IMG/VR virus record: IMGVR_UViG_3300043410_001708
Coordinates: 42,270 to 106,269 of that record
Length of the DNA: 64,000 nt
From: a virus
Direction: 5' to 3' (one strand)
Shown here: positions 12,077 to 18,249 of the stretch, piece after piece
Layout of the letters: every line of letters starts with the position of its first letter
How positions within the stretch are numbered: position 1 is the stretch's first letter
Made by a program: the position numbers and the translations under genes
Notes under the pieces: generated by a model
Databases searched by the model: none
Told to the model about the DNA's origin: nothing
What the model saw: the letters and a program-made list of their open reading frames with translations, nothing else

Positions 12077-12100
12077 ACTACAACAAATTTTTAAAGAACA
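12077..12100 (-). promoter_or_regulatory. boxA-like repeat, copy 1
   Basis: The same 24 bases as 11208-11231, reading TGTTCTTTAAAAATTTG first on the minus strand. It lies between the promoter at 12108-12135 and tRNA-Gln, the position of boxA in rRNA leaders. Confidence 0.55.
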
Positions 12101-12107
12101 AGTGTGT

Positions 12108-12135
12108 ATTGTAACAGAACCAAAGGTCCTGGCAA
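12108..12135 (-). promoter_or_regulatory. sigma-70 promoter at the head of the tRNA operon
   Basis: Minus strand TTGCCA (12135-12130), 16-base spacer, TACAAT (12113-12108), with TG one base before the -10 (extended -10). Confidence 0.75.
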
Positions 12136-12164
12136 CTACACTGTTGTATTGAAACAACAAACAA

Positions 12165-12197
12165 AAAACCCTAGTAGATTTCTCTTACTAGGGTCTT
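12165..12197 (-). terminator. intrinsic terminator of the ncRNA
   Basis: ACCCTAGTA/TACTAGGGT, a 9-bp stem, followed by TTTTTTG on the minus strand. It ends the transcript that starts at the promoter 12372-12400 and would also stop read-through from the methyltransferase gene. Confidence 0.85.
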
Positions 12198-12365
12198 GTG
12201 TTTGGAGTCTTTTTTAGAACTTCTGTTTTAGTTCTCCATCTTCACACAAAACCCGGTTGCAATCGCCCATGAGCTATCAGCGCAATTAACTGTGCGATAC
12301 TCTGGTTGCAACGTAAAGGGTTTATGAGATATGAGAGACACTTTTTTCTTTCTAAAATTTAATAT
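12165..12365 (-). ncRNA. candidate stand-alone structured ncRNA, about 200 nt
   Basis: A promoter at 12372-12400 and the terminator at 12165-12197 bracket a region without a convincing ORF. The core folds as a long stem: AAACCC/GGGTTT, then GTTGCAA/TTGCAAC, then GAGTATC/GATAGCTC, then CGCA/TGCG at the tip (about 12247-12323). A second hairpin AGAACT/AGTTCT follows. No known RNA family was recognised. Confidence 0.65.
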
Positions 12366-12371
12366 ATGTGT

Positions 12372-12400
12372 ATTATATAGGAACTTTTTAACCTCGGCAA
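12372..12400 (-). promoter_or_regulatory. sigma-70 promoter of the candidate ncRNA
   Basis: Minus strand TTGCCG (12400-12395), 17-base spacer, TATAAT (12377-12372). It lies immediately downstream of the methyltransferase stop codon. Confidence 0.78.
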
Positions 12401-12413
12401 GCGGTTTTTGAAA

Positions 12414-12947
12414 TTATTTTTTGAATCCTTGAAAAAATAATTCGGGAGTATCATTTGTTTCAAACTTATAAGAATGAAACATACTATCTATATCAAAGTT
12501 AGTACGAAAATCTTCTTCTGTAAGATTCTTGTAATATTCCCAACCTTTACCGACAGTCAGTGGACTATCTTCTGGTTTTGCATTTGATGTACCATGTTCA
12601 GGTGCACCAGTTGTCGGTACAGTAATGAAAACTAATCCGTCTTTTTTGGTCATGCGATACATGTTTTGAAATGTTTCAACCCAAAATGGATTGTGTTCAA
12701 AACAATTACATGAACCTGTTGTATCGTATGTGCCGTCTGAATGGTCAACTAATTGACCCTCGCAAACTAAATCAACACTAGGTCCTTCAGCAACATCAAC
12801 GCCAGTATAATCACAGTCTTTAAAATGACTTCTCATAGTACCATTGATATCTAAACTACCAACTTCTAAAACTTTTGCGTTATTGAAGTTTTGTGGAAAT
12901 TGTTTTGACAAATTTCTAACATATTCTTGTTGTGCTGGATGTGACAT
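12414..12947 (-). CDS. class I SAM-dependent methyltransferase
   Basis: 177 aa Rossmann-type methyltransferase. The SAM-binding motif I is visible as AKVLEVGSLDINGTM, followed by DYTGVDVAEGPSVDLV (motif II acidic residue) and a later KKDGLVFITVPTTG strand. Its overall resemblance is to small-molecule or lipid-type methyltransferases, and the substrate is unknown. It starts three bases after the SprT-like gene ends, so the two form an operon with the deaminase-rubredoxin-rubrerythrin genes upstream. Confidence 0.75.
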   Translation of the reverse strand: MSHPAQQEYVRNLSKQFPQNFNNAKVLEVGSLDINGTMRSHFKDCDYTGVDVAEGPSVDLVCEGQLVDHSDGTYDTTGSCNCFEHNPFWVETFQNMYRMTKKDGLVFITVPTTGAPEHGTSNAKPEDSPLTVGKGWEYYKNLTEEDFRTNFDIDSMFHSYKFETNDTPELFFQGFKK

Positions 12948-12950
12948 AAT

Positions 12951-13457
12951 TTATTTCTTCCATAATATTGGTGACTCAATAATTGGTGCAGACGGGTTAA
13001 CAAAATCATCAAATGTTTCCCACAAATGTTCTGATATTGCAAACTTTGTAATCAATCCTGGTTCACGGCCATAGGCATCTATCTCCCATGGTTGAATCCA
13101 ATAATCAATTTTGTCTGGATCAATTCTCTTTCCTCTCCATCGGGTCAATTCATCGTTAGTTTCACCTTCAATGTATTGTTTCACATGAACCATTTCATGT
13201 GCCAATGTTTCTAAAATCTTCCTAGAACCAATATGTGGATGAATCTCTATCAAAAATTTTCGAGGTTGATTTCGTGTATTGTAATCTTCAATACTAGCAA
13301 AACCATATTCATCTATTTTGGTACTAAAAAGGATTTGTGTGGTGCAATTGTTTCTTATTCGTGTATTGGGTATCAATTCTTTAGCATAAAAATGGGCGGC
13401 TCTTTCAACAAAGGGCTTAAAATCTTTATCCGGACAGTTAACCACACGAATAATCAT
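12951..13457 (-). CDS. SprT-like zinc metalloprotease domain protein
   Basis: 168 aa. A HEMVH zinc-binding motif is visible in ILETLAHEMVHVKQYIEGE, with the layout of SprT-like proteins. The surrounding KFLIEIHPHIGSRKIL strand precedes the active-site helix as in that fold. Substrate unknown. A CTAAGGG/CCCTTAG hairpin ends right at the Shine-Dalgarno sequence (AGGAG) and may modulate its translation. Confidence 0.7.
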   Translation of the reverse strand: MIIRVVNCPDKDFKPFVERAAHFYAKELIPNTRIRNNCTTQILFSTKIDEYGFASIEDYNTRNQPRKFLIEIHPHIGSRKILETLAHEMVHVKQYIEGETNDELTRWRGKRIDPDKIDYWIQPWEIDAYGREPGLITKFAISEHLWETFDDFVNPSAPIIESPILWKK

Positions 13458-13459
13458 CC

Positions 13460-13485
13460 TAGTCTCCTAAGGGCAACATTACCCT
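13460..13485 (-). promoter_or_regulatory. hairpin abutting the Shine-Dalgarno sequence of the SprT-like gene
   Basis: CTAAGGG-TAATGTTG-CCCTTAG on the minus strand, with the last AG of the stem leading into the AGGAG ribosome site seven bases before ATG 13457. It could occlude or present the ribosome site, or be a processing site. Confidence 0.45.
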
Positions 13486-13500
13486 TAGTTATTTAGATGA

Positions 13501-13953
13501 TTAGATTTTTTCTACTAAAACTTTTGCCTTTTGTAAAAACTTAATACCATCATCACTCCGATAAGAGTTCCGATATAGAATGTGGTTAATACCACTTTGG
13601 TATATAAGTTTGGCACAGTCCAAACATGGAGCATGGGTAATAAACATAGTAGCACCCATACCAGATTCGTTAGACTTAGCCAACTTGGCAATGGCGTTAG
13701 TTTCTGCATGTAATACCTCCGGGCGTGTAACTAAAATATCTTTCTTTTCTACAGGCTGGCATGTTTCAGGATCCATTACATACGGATGCGTTTCACAGTT
13801 ATTGTCCCAACCAGCCGGCATACCATTGTAGCCAATAGAAATAATCCTATCTTCTTTGACTACAATGGCACCTACATGAAGTCTACGTGCTGAGGATAAT
13901 TCTGCGAACACCTCAGCAGTTTTCATATACGCATCACGAAATTTTTGTTTCAC
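13501..13953 (-). CDS. cd: dCMP deaminase
   Basis: 150 aa deoxycytidylate deaminase, making dUMP for dTMP synthesis. The zinc site is complete: HAE in VLHAETNAIA (catalytic E) and PCLDC in THAPCLDCAKLI. The GTG start at 13953 was chosen because GTGA overlaps the rubredoxin stop and the extra N-terminal helix (QKFRDAYMKTAEVFA) is typical of the family; ATG 13926 is the alternative. Confidence 0.92.
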   Translation of the reverse strand: MKQKFRDAYMKTAEVFAELSSARRLHVGAIVVKEDRIISIGYNGMPAGWDNNCETHPYVMDPETCQPVEKKDILVTRPEVLHAETNAIAKLAKSNESGMGATMFITHAPCLDCAKLIYQSGINHILYRNSYRSDDGIKFLQKAKVLVEKI

Positions 13954-14084
13954 AGGACCTCGTAATCTTCTTTACCGCAGCCACATTCAGGACAAGTAAA
14001 GTCATCAGGTAATGTATTCCATGCACCCTCTGTTGCTTCATCATGTTCATGTCCACAAACTACACATACGTGTACTTCACTCAT
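13950..14084 (-). CDS. rubredoxin, 44 aa
   Basis: A short gene with two rubredoxin knuckles: CVVCGH near the start and CPECGCG near the end, separated by the usual WNTLPDDFTC segment. It is a one-iron electron carrier, about 45 to 55 residues long in bacteria. ATG 14084 overlaps the rubrerythrin stop (TAATG) and its own stop overlaps the deaminase GTG (GTGA), so the three genes are translationally coupled. The likely partner is the rubrerythrin just upstream. Confidence 0.9.
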   Translation of the reverse strand: MSEVHVCVVCGHEHDEATEGAWNTLPDDFTCPECGCGKEDYEVL

Positions 14085-14533
14085 TATAGTTCTCCTAATT
14101 TTTGTTGATATGCAGCTGCATGACGTTTTTCAATTTTGGATAATGCAGCAAAACGTTTTTCTGCCTTACGTAGGATATCAGAAAATTGTTCTGCGTGTAT
14201 TTTTGATTCTTCAATTTGATGGCGAGCTTCCAATGAGGCAGATAAATTGCCTTCTGTTTTTGCATCAATTTCAAATTGTGGATACATTGTAGTGAATTCG
14301 TATGTCTCACCTTCAATGGCTTTCTCCAAACATTCTTTAGTTGATGGTTTACCAATTAACAATTCCAAATGACCCCATGCATGAAGTAACTCTTGGTCTG
14401 CTGTATGTTCAAAGTGTTTTGCAACATCTTCAAAACCTTCTTCTCGAGCAATCTTCGCAAAGTAACGATATTTGATATGTGCTTGACTTTCTCCAGCCAA
14501 GGCACTCTCAAGGTTTTTAATTGTAATTGACAT
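14084..14533 (-). CDS. rubrerythrin-like di-iron protein
   Basis: 149 aa ferritin-like four-helix protein. Iron-ligand helices are visible: SALAGESQAHIKYRYF, ADQELLHAWGHLELL, KAIEGETYEFTTMY and ARHQIEESKIHAEQF. It lacks the C-terminal rubredoxin domain of classical rubrerythrin, which is supplied by the adjacent rubredoxin gene. Rubrerythrins reduce hydrogen peroxide using electrons from rubredoxin. ATG 14533 was chosen over 14563 because a ribosome site (AAGGAG) precedes it and the longer frame runs into a tRNA. Confidence 0.88.
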   Translation of the reverse strand: MSITIKNLESALAGESQAHIKYRYFAKIAREEGFEDVAKHFEHTADQELLHAWGHLELLIGKPSTKECLEKAIEGETYEFTTMYPQFEIDAKTEGNLSASLEARHQIEESKIHAEQFSDILRKAEKRFAALSKIEKRHAAAYQQKLGEL

Positions 14534-14551
14534 AATACTCCTTAATAAAAA

Positions 14552-14626
14552 TGGTGGGCCCACTAGGAATTGAACCTAGACTCAATGAATTATGAGTTCA
14601 CTGCTTTACCATTAAGCTATAGGCCC
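14552..14626 (-). tRNA. tRNA with CAT anticodon, probably Ile2 (AUA-reading)
   Basis: 75 nt. Acceptor GGGCCTA/TGGGCCC, anticodon loop CTCATAA, encoded ACCA. The acceptor and loop resemble bacterial tRNA-Ile2, whose CAU anticodon is changed to lysidine to read AUA. Methionine is the alternative. Confidence 0.85.
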
Positions 14627-14808
14627 TATTTGATATATTCTAACGAATCTTTTCTCATTAATTTAGGTGTTTCCCTAATACCAATGTTTTTAATTACGTA
14701 AACGAAAGTAACACCATCAATTTCTTTAGTCTCTGGTGAACAGACGTAGTAATTCTCCATCGTGGTTTTTACACGAACTTTTTTGATGTATTGTTTTTCA
14801 GTTTTCAT
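14626..14808 (-). CDS. hypothetical protein, 60 aa, leaderless
   Basis: MKTEKQYIKKVRVKTTMENYYVC... is a small protein with alternating beta-like pattern; not recognised. ATG 14808 lies seven bases after a perfect -10 (14820-14815), so transcription should begin at the start codon itself. The stop codon overlaps the first base of the tRNA at 14626. Confidence 0.62.
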   Translation of the reverse strand: MKTEKQYIKKVRVKTTMENYYVCSPETKEIDGVTFVYVIKNIGIRETPKLMRKDSLEYIK

Positions 14809-14814
14809 AATACT

Positions 14815-14843
14815 ATTATAAAGGTAAAAAAAGAGGTTGTCAA
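14815..14843 (-). promoter_or_regulatory. perfect consensus promoter embedded in a terminator
   Basis: Minus strand TTGACA (14843-14838), 17-base spacer, TATAAT (14820-14815). The -35 lies in the loop and right arm of the Hsp20 terminator at 14826-14854. Confidence 0.85.
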
Positions 14844-14854
14844 GCAACCTCTTT
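14826..14854 (-). terminator. intrinsic terminator after the Hsp20 operon
   Basis: AAAGAGGTTG-CTTGA-CAACCTCTTT, a 10-bp perfect stem, followed by TTTT on the minus strand. It shares bases with the next promoter. Confidence 0.88.
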
Positions 14855-14858
14855 ACTA

Positions 14859-14924
14859 TTACCGGAACTTTTCAGGATAATTTAGTCGTTCCCACTCCTC
14901 ATCGGAGACAGGCCACCAATTCAT
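14859..14924 (-). CDS. 21-aa Trp-rich microprotein
   Basis: MNWWPVSDEEWERLNYPEKF plus R, with the start overlapping the Hsp20 stop (ATGA) and the stop just before the terminator. The tight coupling suggests that it is translated. No family is recognised. Confidence 0.5.
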   Translation of the reverse strand: MNWWPVSDEEWERLNYPEKFR

Positions 14925-15367
14925 TCTTTTTCCTTAATAGCAATTTTCTTAATGGCGTCTTGTGTTTTGACCATATTTTCTAGCCAAATTTTAAGCATAC
15001 CATTCATTAGTTCCGCATCTTTGATTTCTACTTTATCTGCGAGAGTAAAGGTACGTTCAAATGCACGGTTGGCAATGCCTTTGTACAGATAATCTTCAGA
15101 TTCATCATCTTTAGATGCAGCTTTAATTACAAGTTTGTTTCCTTCCAAAGTCATTTCAATATCAGACTTAGCAAAACCAGCAACAGCCATTTCAATGACG
15201 TACTTGTTTTCTTTTACCTGTTTGATGTTGTATGGAGGATAAGATACGGCTTTAGTTGCAGCCGTTGCAGCTTCACGCATAAGTTCCAATGTATCATTGA
15301 ATCCTACTGTGAATGGTTGAATTTTACCAAAATCAGAACCGAAAAAATCTTTCATAAGATTTGTCAT
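14921..15367 (-). CDS. small heat-shock protein, Hsp20 family
   Basis: 148 aa. The alpha-crystallin domain is visible: YPPYNIKQVKENKYVIEMAVAG, MTLEGNKLVIKA, the Arg-containing FERTFTLADKVEIKDAELMNGMLKIWLE, and a C-terminal KIAIK. Such chaperones hold unfolding proteins; T4-like aquatic phages often carry one. It has a long structured 5' leader with an attenuator-like hairpin behind a perfect promoter. Confidence 0.92.
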   Translation of the reverse strand: MTNLMKDFFGSDFGKIQPFTVGFNDTLELMREAATAATKAVSYPPYNIKQVKENKYVIEMAVAGFAKSDIEMTLEGNKLVIKAASKDDESEDYLYKGIANRAFERTFTLADKVEIKDAELMNGMLKIWLENMVKTQDAIKKIAIKEKE

Positions 15368-15525
15368 GTGTTTCTCCTAAAAGCGAGATTAAAAAATTGA
15401 TACCCCGAAGGCGTATCGGTTGAGTTACTGGTTACGGGATCCAGTGTCACCCTATCGTTGTGACCGCTTTAAACGCTCCTAAGGTAGGTGGAGCACCTTC
15501 TTCCCATCCCTGGGAACTTATTATA
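15368..15525 (-). ncRNA. structured 5' leader of hsp20, possible attenuator or small RNA
   Basis: About 150 bases of leader with hairpins GCTCC/GGAGC, GTCAC/GTGAC and ACTGG/CCAGT, ending in a terminator-like hairpin at 15399-15417. The arrangement suggests riboregulation of hsp20 or a separate short RNA. Confidence 0.5.
15388..15417 (-). terminator. attenuator-like hairpin upstream of hsp20
   Basis: GATAC-G-CC-TTCG-GG-GTATC with a UUCG loop followed by AATTTTTTAAT on the minus strand, 20 to 50 bases ahead of the hsp20 start. Confidence 0.6.
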
Positions 15526-15548
15526 TCAGTATTTATACTAGTTGTCAA
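15520..15548 (-). promoter_or_regulatory. perfect consensus sigma-70 promoter for hsp20
   Basis: Minus strand TTGACA (15548-15543), 17-base spacer, TATAAT (15525-15520). It overlaps the last codon of regA. Confidence 0.87.
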
Positions 15549-15952
15549 GAACCGTTCGGTTTTTTACCAATATTATACTTTGGTGTAAGTTGCCAGTCAT
15601 TCTTTTCCTTGTGTGACAATATTTTAATCTGTGACAAGAAAATAGGTGCTGGCACCTCAGTTTGTTTTTTGTTGACCAACTTTACTAAACCCCAATCTTC
15701 CAATAGGTTTGCAATAGCATTCCTACGTGATAGGTCATTTTCGGTAATGTCGGTTGGTTTACCATCTAAGGCAAATAGTTCTTTGAAATGTACCACATAG
15801 TATTGTCCACGTTTGTGGAGAATGTGGCAAGATTGGTATAATGTTTGGTCTTTCTTTGAGGCAACACCGATACGGGTCAGTGTTTCACGTACCTTTAGAA
15901 AATCATCTTTGTCATCCAATGTCACTTCAACTAAGTCTTTAATGTCTATCAT
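15545..15952 (-). CDS. regA: RegA translational repressor
   Basis: 135 aa. Close match in layout to T4 RegA (122 aa): DDFLKVRETLTRIGVASKKDQTLYQSCHILHKRGQYYVVHFKELFALDG, then RNAIANLLEDWGLVKLV and a final WQLTPKYNIGK. RegA binds the ribosome sites of early phage mRNAs and blocks translation. The gene order gp45, gp44, gp62, regA is that of T4. It overlaps the end of gp62 by 14 bases. Confidence 0.95.
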   Translation of the reverse strand: MIDIKDLVEVTLDDKDDFLKVRETLTRIGVASKKDQTLYQSCHILHKRGQYYVVHFKELFALDGKPTDITENDLSRRNAIANLLEDWGLVKLVNKKQTEVPAPIFLSQIKILSHKEKNDWQLTPKYNIGKKPNGS

Positions 15953-16328
15953 TATTCTTCACTCCGCCTGTATCTATTTTTGTTTTTATATCAGCGATTT
16001 GTTCATCGGTGAGGATACGTAGGGCTTCTTTAGCCTTGGAGTTTGAATACCCAAAATAGGTTTTCACACATTCAATATCCTTCTCAGAATCAGCTTTTTG
16101 CCATGGAACGAATTTACGTTTCATAGGCCTGATACTATTTAGAAGATACTGGTATTGCATGTCCTTATCGATTCCAGGCCACAGGTTCATGTCATTGGCG
16201 TACAAGACACAATCTAAATGGTTGGACAACGACCTATTGATTAGGAAAGGTGCATAATCTTTGAAGTCCAATTCACCATCCGGCACCTTCTTTCTCAGGA
16301 TGTAATCGGCATAATCGAACGGACTCAT
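15939..16328 (-). CDS. 62: clamp-loader small subunit, gp62-like
   Basis: 129 aa, shorter than T4 gp62 (187 aa). MSPFDYADYILRKKVPDGELDFKDYAPFLINRSLSNH matches the clamp-loader small subunit of T4-like phages, including the FLINR segment. It joins four gp44 subunits to load the gp45 clamp. It starts within the gp44 stop (ATGA). Confidence 0.88.
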   Translation of the reverse strand: MSPFDYADYILRKKVPDGELDFKDYAPFLINRSLSNHLDCVLYANDMNLWPGIDKDMQYQYLLNSIRPMKRKFVPWQKADSEKDIECVKTYFGYSNSKAKEALRILTDEQIADIKTKIDTGGVKNNDRH

Positions 16329-17257
16329 TTGAATTCACATTCGACCATAATTTCTGTCAGACAGGCAATCAAATTGATTTCATGGTCTGCAACAAAGGCT
16401 GATTGATACTGATACTTGGCCAAGATTAACACCATTTGTGGTACAGAATTTGGTTTCAACTTTTCATACAGACCATCATAGATGTTTCTAAAGATTCTGG
16501 TGATATCATTGTCAAGGTTGTTTGTAACCCATTTACGACAAGAAGCAAAGTCCTTGTTCATAAGTGAAGTCACCAACTCATTTAGTTGCACATCGGAAAC
16601 TGATGCAAGAATACCTTTGTCAATTGTGCCGCTAACACTATAACGCTGAAGCTCGTTAAGAACACGGCGATTATCAGGAAAATGTTTCGTGATAACGGCA
16701 GCAACCACTTGCTTATCATATGTAACTCCTTCTTGTTCAAGAATCCACTCAACACGTTTGAAGAAGGCAGCTGCCATCTTTTGTTTACTGCCATTGATTT
16801 TGAAGTCAACAACGGTACAACGGGAATGAATTGGGTCAATGATTCTGTTCTTAAAGTTACATGTGAAGATGAAAGAACAGTTGGATGCAAACTCCTCAAT
16901 CGCACCACGCATGGCAGGTTGAGTTGAATTTGGATTTAGATAGTCTGCTTCATCAATGATAACGACCTTGCGTCCACCAGACAAGGACATTGACGATGCA
17001 TAGTTTTTGATTTTGTTCCGTAGAACATCGATACCCGATTCGTCTGAACCGTTAATCATAATGTAATCACAACCGACTTCTTCACAGAGAGCCTTTGCAA
17101 TTGTAGTTTTACCAACACCAGCAGAACCAGACAACAAGAGGTTGGGAATCTCTTTGCGGTTTACATATTCCTGAAATGTTGCTTTGATACCATCAGGAAG
17201 AATACAATCTTCGATGGTTTTAGGACGGTACTTCTCCACCCATAAAATGTGTGACAT
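16325..17257 (-). CDS. 44: clamp-loader ATPase, gp44-like
   Basis: 310 aa AAA+ ATPase that loads the sliding clamp. Walker A GSAGVGKTT, Walker B VVIIDEAD, sensor 1 FIFTCN and the arginine-finger motif SRC are all present. It opens with LWVEKYRPKTIEDCILP, the usual clamp-loader start. Confidence 0.96.
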   Translation of the reverse strand: MSHILWVEKYRPKTIEDCILPDGIKATFQEYVNRKEIPNLLLSGSAGVGKTTIAKALCEEVGCDYIMINGSDESGIDVLRNKIKNYASSMSLSGGRKVVIIDEADYLNPNSTQPAMRGAIEEFASNCSFIFTCNFKNRIIDPIHSRCTVVDFKINGSKQKMAAAFFKRVEWILEQEGVTYDKQVVAAVITKHFPDNRRVLNELQRYSVSGTIDKGILASVSDVQLNELVTSLMNKDFASCRKWVTNNLDNDITRIFRNIYDGLYEKLKPNSVPQMVLILAKYQYQSAFVADHEINLIACLTEIMVECEFK

Positions 17258-17277
17258 TCAAATTCTCCATAATATAA

Positions 17278-17613
17278 TTAAATTTCGTCATGCCATTTAA
17301 AGCCAAGCAGTAACTTAGCAAAAAATCTTATGACTGCATTTGGCTTAGTGGGTCTATACACAAACACCTTGTGTGTGATTTCCCATTTGCCAACATACTT
17401 TTCACTGGGTTTTATAACAAACTCGGATGTTGGTGGTTGTGTCCATGCAAATGAACCTGTGCCACCATTACTAATCAAGTAATTGCCACTGGTAACAGTA
17501 CTCCATTGTCTCTTTCGCCACTCAGCAATCCATTGTTCACTTGGAGTAAAATCCAAGTCTAAAGTTTTTTGCTCAGTCAATGGAAAGAAAAATTCAATTT
17601 CAAGTTGTTGCAT
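17278..17613 (-). CDS. hypothetical protein, 111 aa
   Basis: MQQLEIEFFFPLTEQKTLDLDF... has a beta-rich, aromatic pattern and no recognised domain. It lies between the clamp-loader genes and the small genes downstream of gp45, overlapping the previous gene by 14 bases. A similar small gene is common near this cluster in T4-like phages of aquatic bacteria; the role is unknown. Confidence 0.65.
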   Translation of the reverse strand: MQQLEIEFFFPLTEQKTLDLDFTPSEQWIAEWRKRQWSTVTSGNYLISNGGTGSFAWTQPPTSEFVIKPSEKYVGKWEITHKVFVYRPTKPNAVIRFFAKLLLGFKWHDEI

Positions 17614-17800
17614 TTGGAAATGGCCAGTTCAATTCTTGTTTGATTTCTTCGATACGATTTTGTAACACAGAAATTGCTGTGTTAAAATGTCCAGTACCTT
17701 CTTCATTCGGATTGAATCTAGTTTTTAGAACCTGAATTTCTTTTTCCAAAACAGCAACATATTGTTCTCTATCAAACCATGTTCGTATTTCACCCATCAT
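17600..17800 (-). CDS. hypothetical protein, 66 aa, coiled coil
   Basis: MMGEIRTWFDREQYVAVLEKEIQVLKTRF... AISVLQNRIEEIKQEL has two helical, coiled-coil-like segments. Not recognised. It overlaps both neighbours slightly (start within the stop of the DsbA-like gene), so it belongs to the gp45 operon. Confidence 0.65.
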   Translation of the reverse strand: MMGEIRTWFDREQYVAVLEKEIQVLKTRFNPNEEGTGHFNTAISVLQNRIEEIKQELNWPFPNATT

Positions 17801-18072
17801 TTCACCTCATTCATACTTTCAAATAAAGCTTCAAACTCTTTTGACTCAGCAACCTCAGTCTGAAATGAATTTTTAAATTGTGTCTTTGCCATCCGTTTAA
17901 CAATCTTTTTAGGGATTTTTAATTCATCATTCGTAATGTCCACAATATCTTTAATAGCATCATTGTTGGCTTGATTTCTCTGCATATGCAACACAATCTC
18001 GTCAACATAACCTTTTAGTTTTTTTAATTGGTCTTCATCAAAAGAACCAAATAGTGTATTTACTTTAGTCAT
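17797..18072 (-). CDS. putative DsbA-like double-stranded DNA-binding protein
   Basis: 91 aa. The length and order of a mid IKDIVDITNDELKIPKKIVKRMAK helix pair and a final acidic tail resemble T4 DsbA (89 aa), a DNA-binding helper of late transcription. Similarity is by pattern only. It sits in the gp45 operon and starts inside the stop of the preceding gene. Confidence 0.5.
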   Translation of the reverse strand: MTKVNTLFGSFDEDQLKKLKGYVDEIVLHMQRNQANNDAIKDIVDITNDELKIPKKIVKRMAKTQFKNSFQTEVAESKEFEALFESMNEVK

Positions 18073-18248
18073 TATGTCATCATCCCAACAACTTCAAAAT
18101 CAGTTTCTTCAACAATAATATTACCATTGATTAAATTGATTGCCGTTTTACCGTTTTGTTCACCATCTGAAATTGTGAATACTGCCACAATATGTCTTGG
18201 GTTAACTGCAATTTTGTTTGACGATCCAATTTCTGTAATCCATATCAT
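18072..18248 (-). CDS. small protein with FlbD-like pattern
   Basis: 58 aa: MIWITEIGSSNKIAVNPRHIVAVF, then KTAINLINGNIIVEETDFEVV. The layout (ligand-strand, NPxxI, a strand, then LxNG and an EV ending) resembles the flagellar FlbD family, a small beta protein. ATG 18248 has GGAG six bases upstream; the frame can also open at TTG 18260 inside the gp45 end. The role near the clamp gene is unknown. Confidence 0.6.
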   Translation of the reverse strand: MIWITEIGSSNKIAVNPRHIVAVFTISDGEQNGKTAINLINGNIIVEETDFEVVGMMT

Positions 18249-18249
18249 A

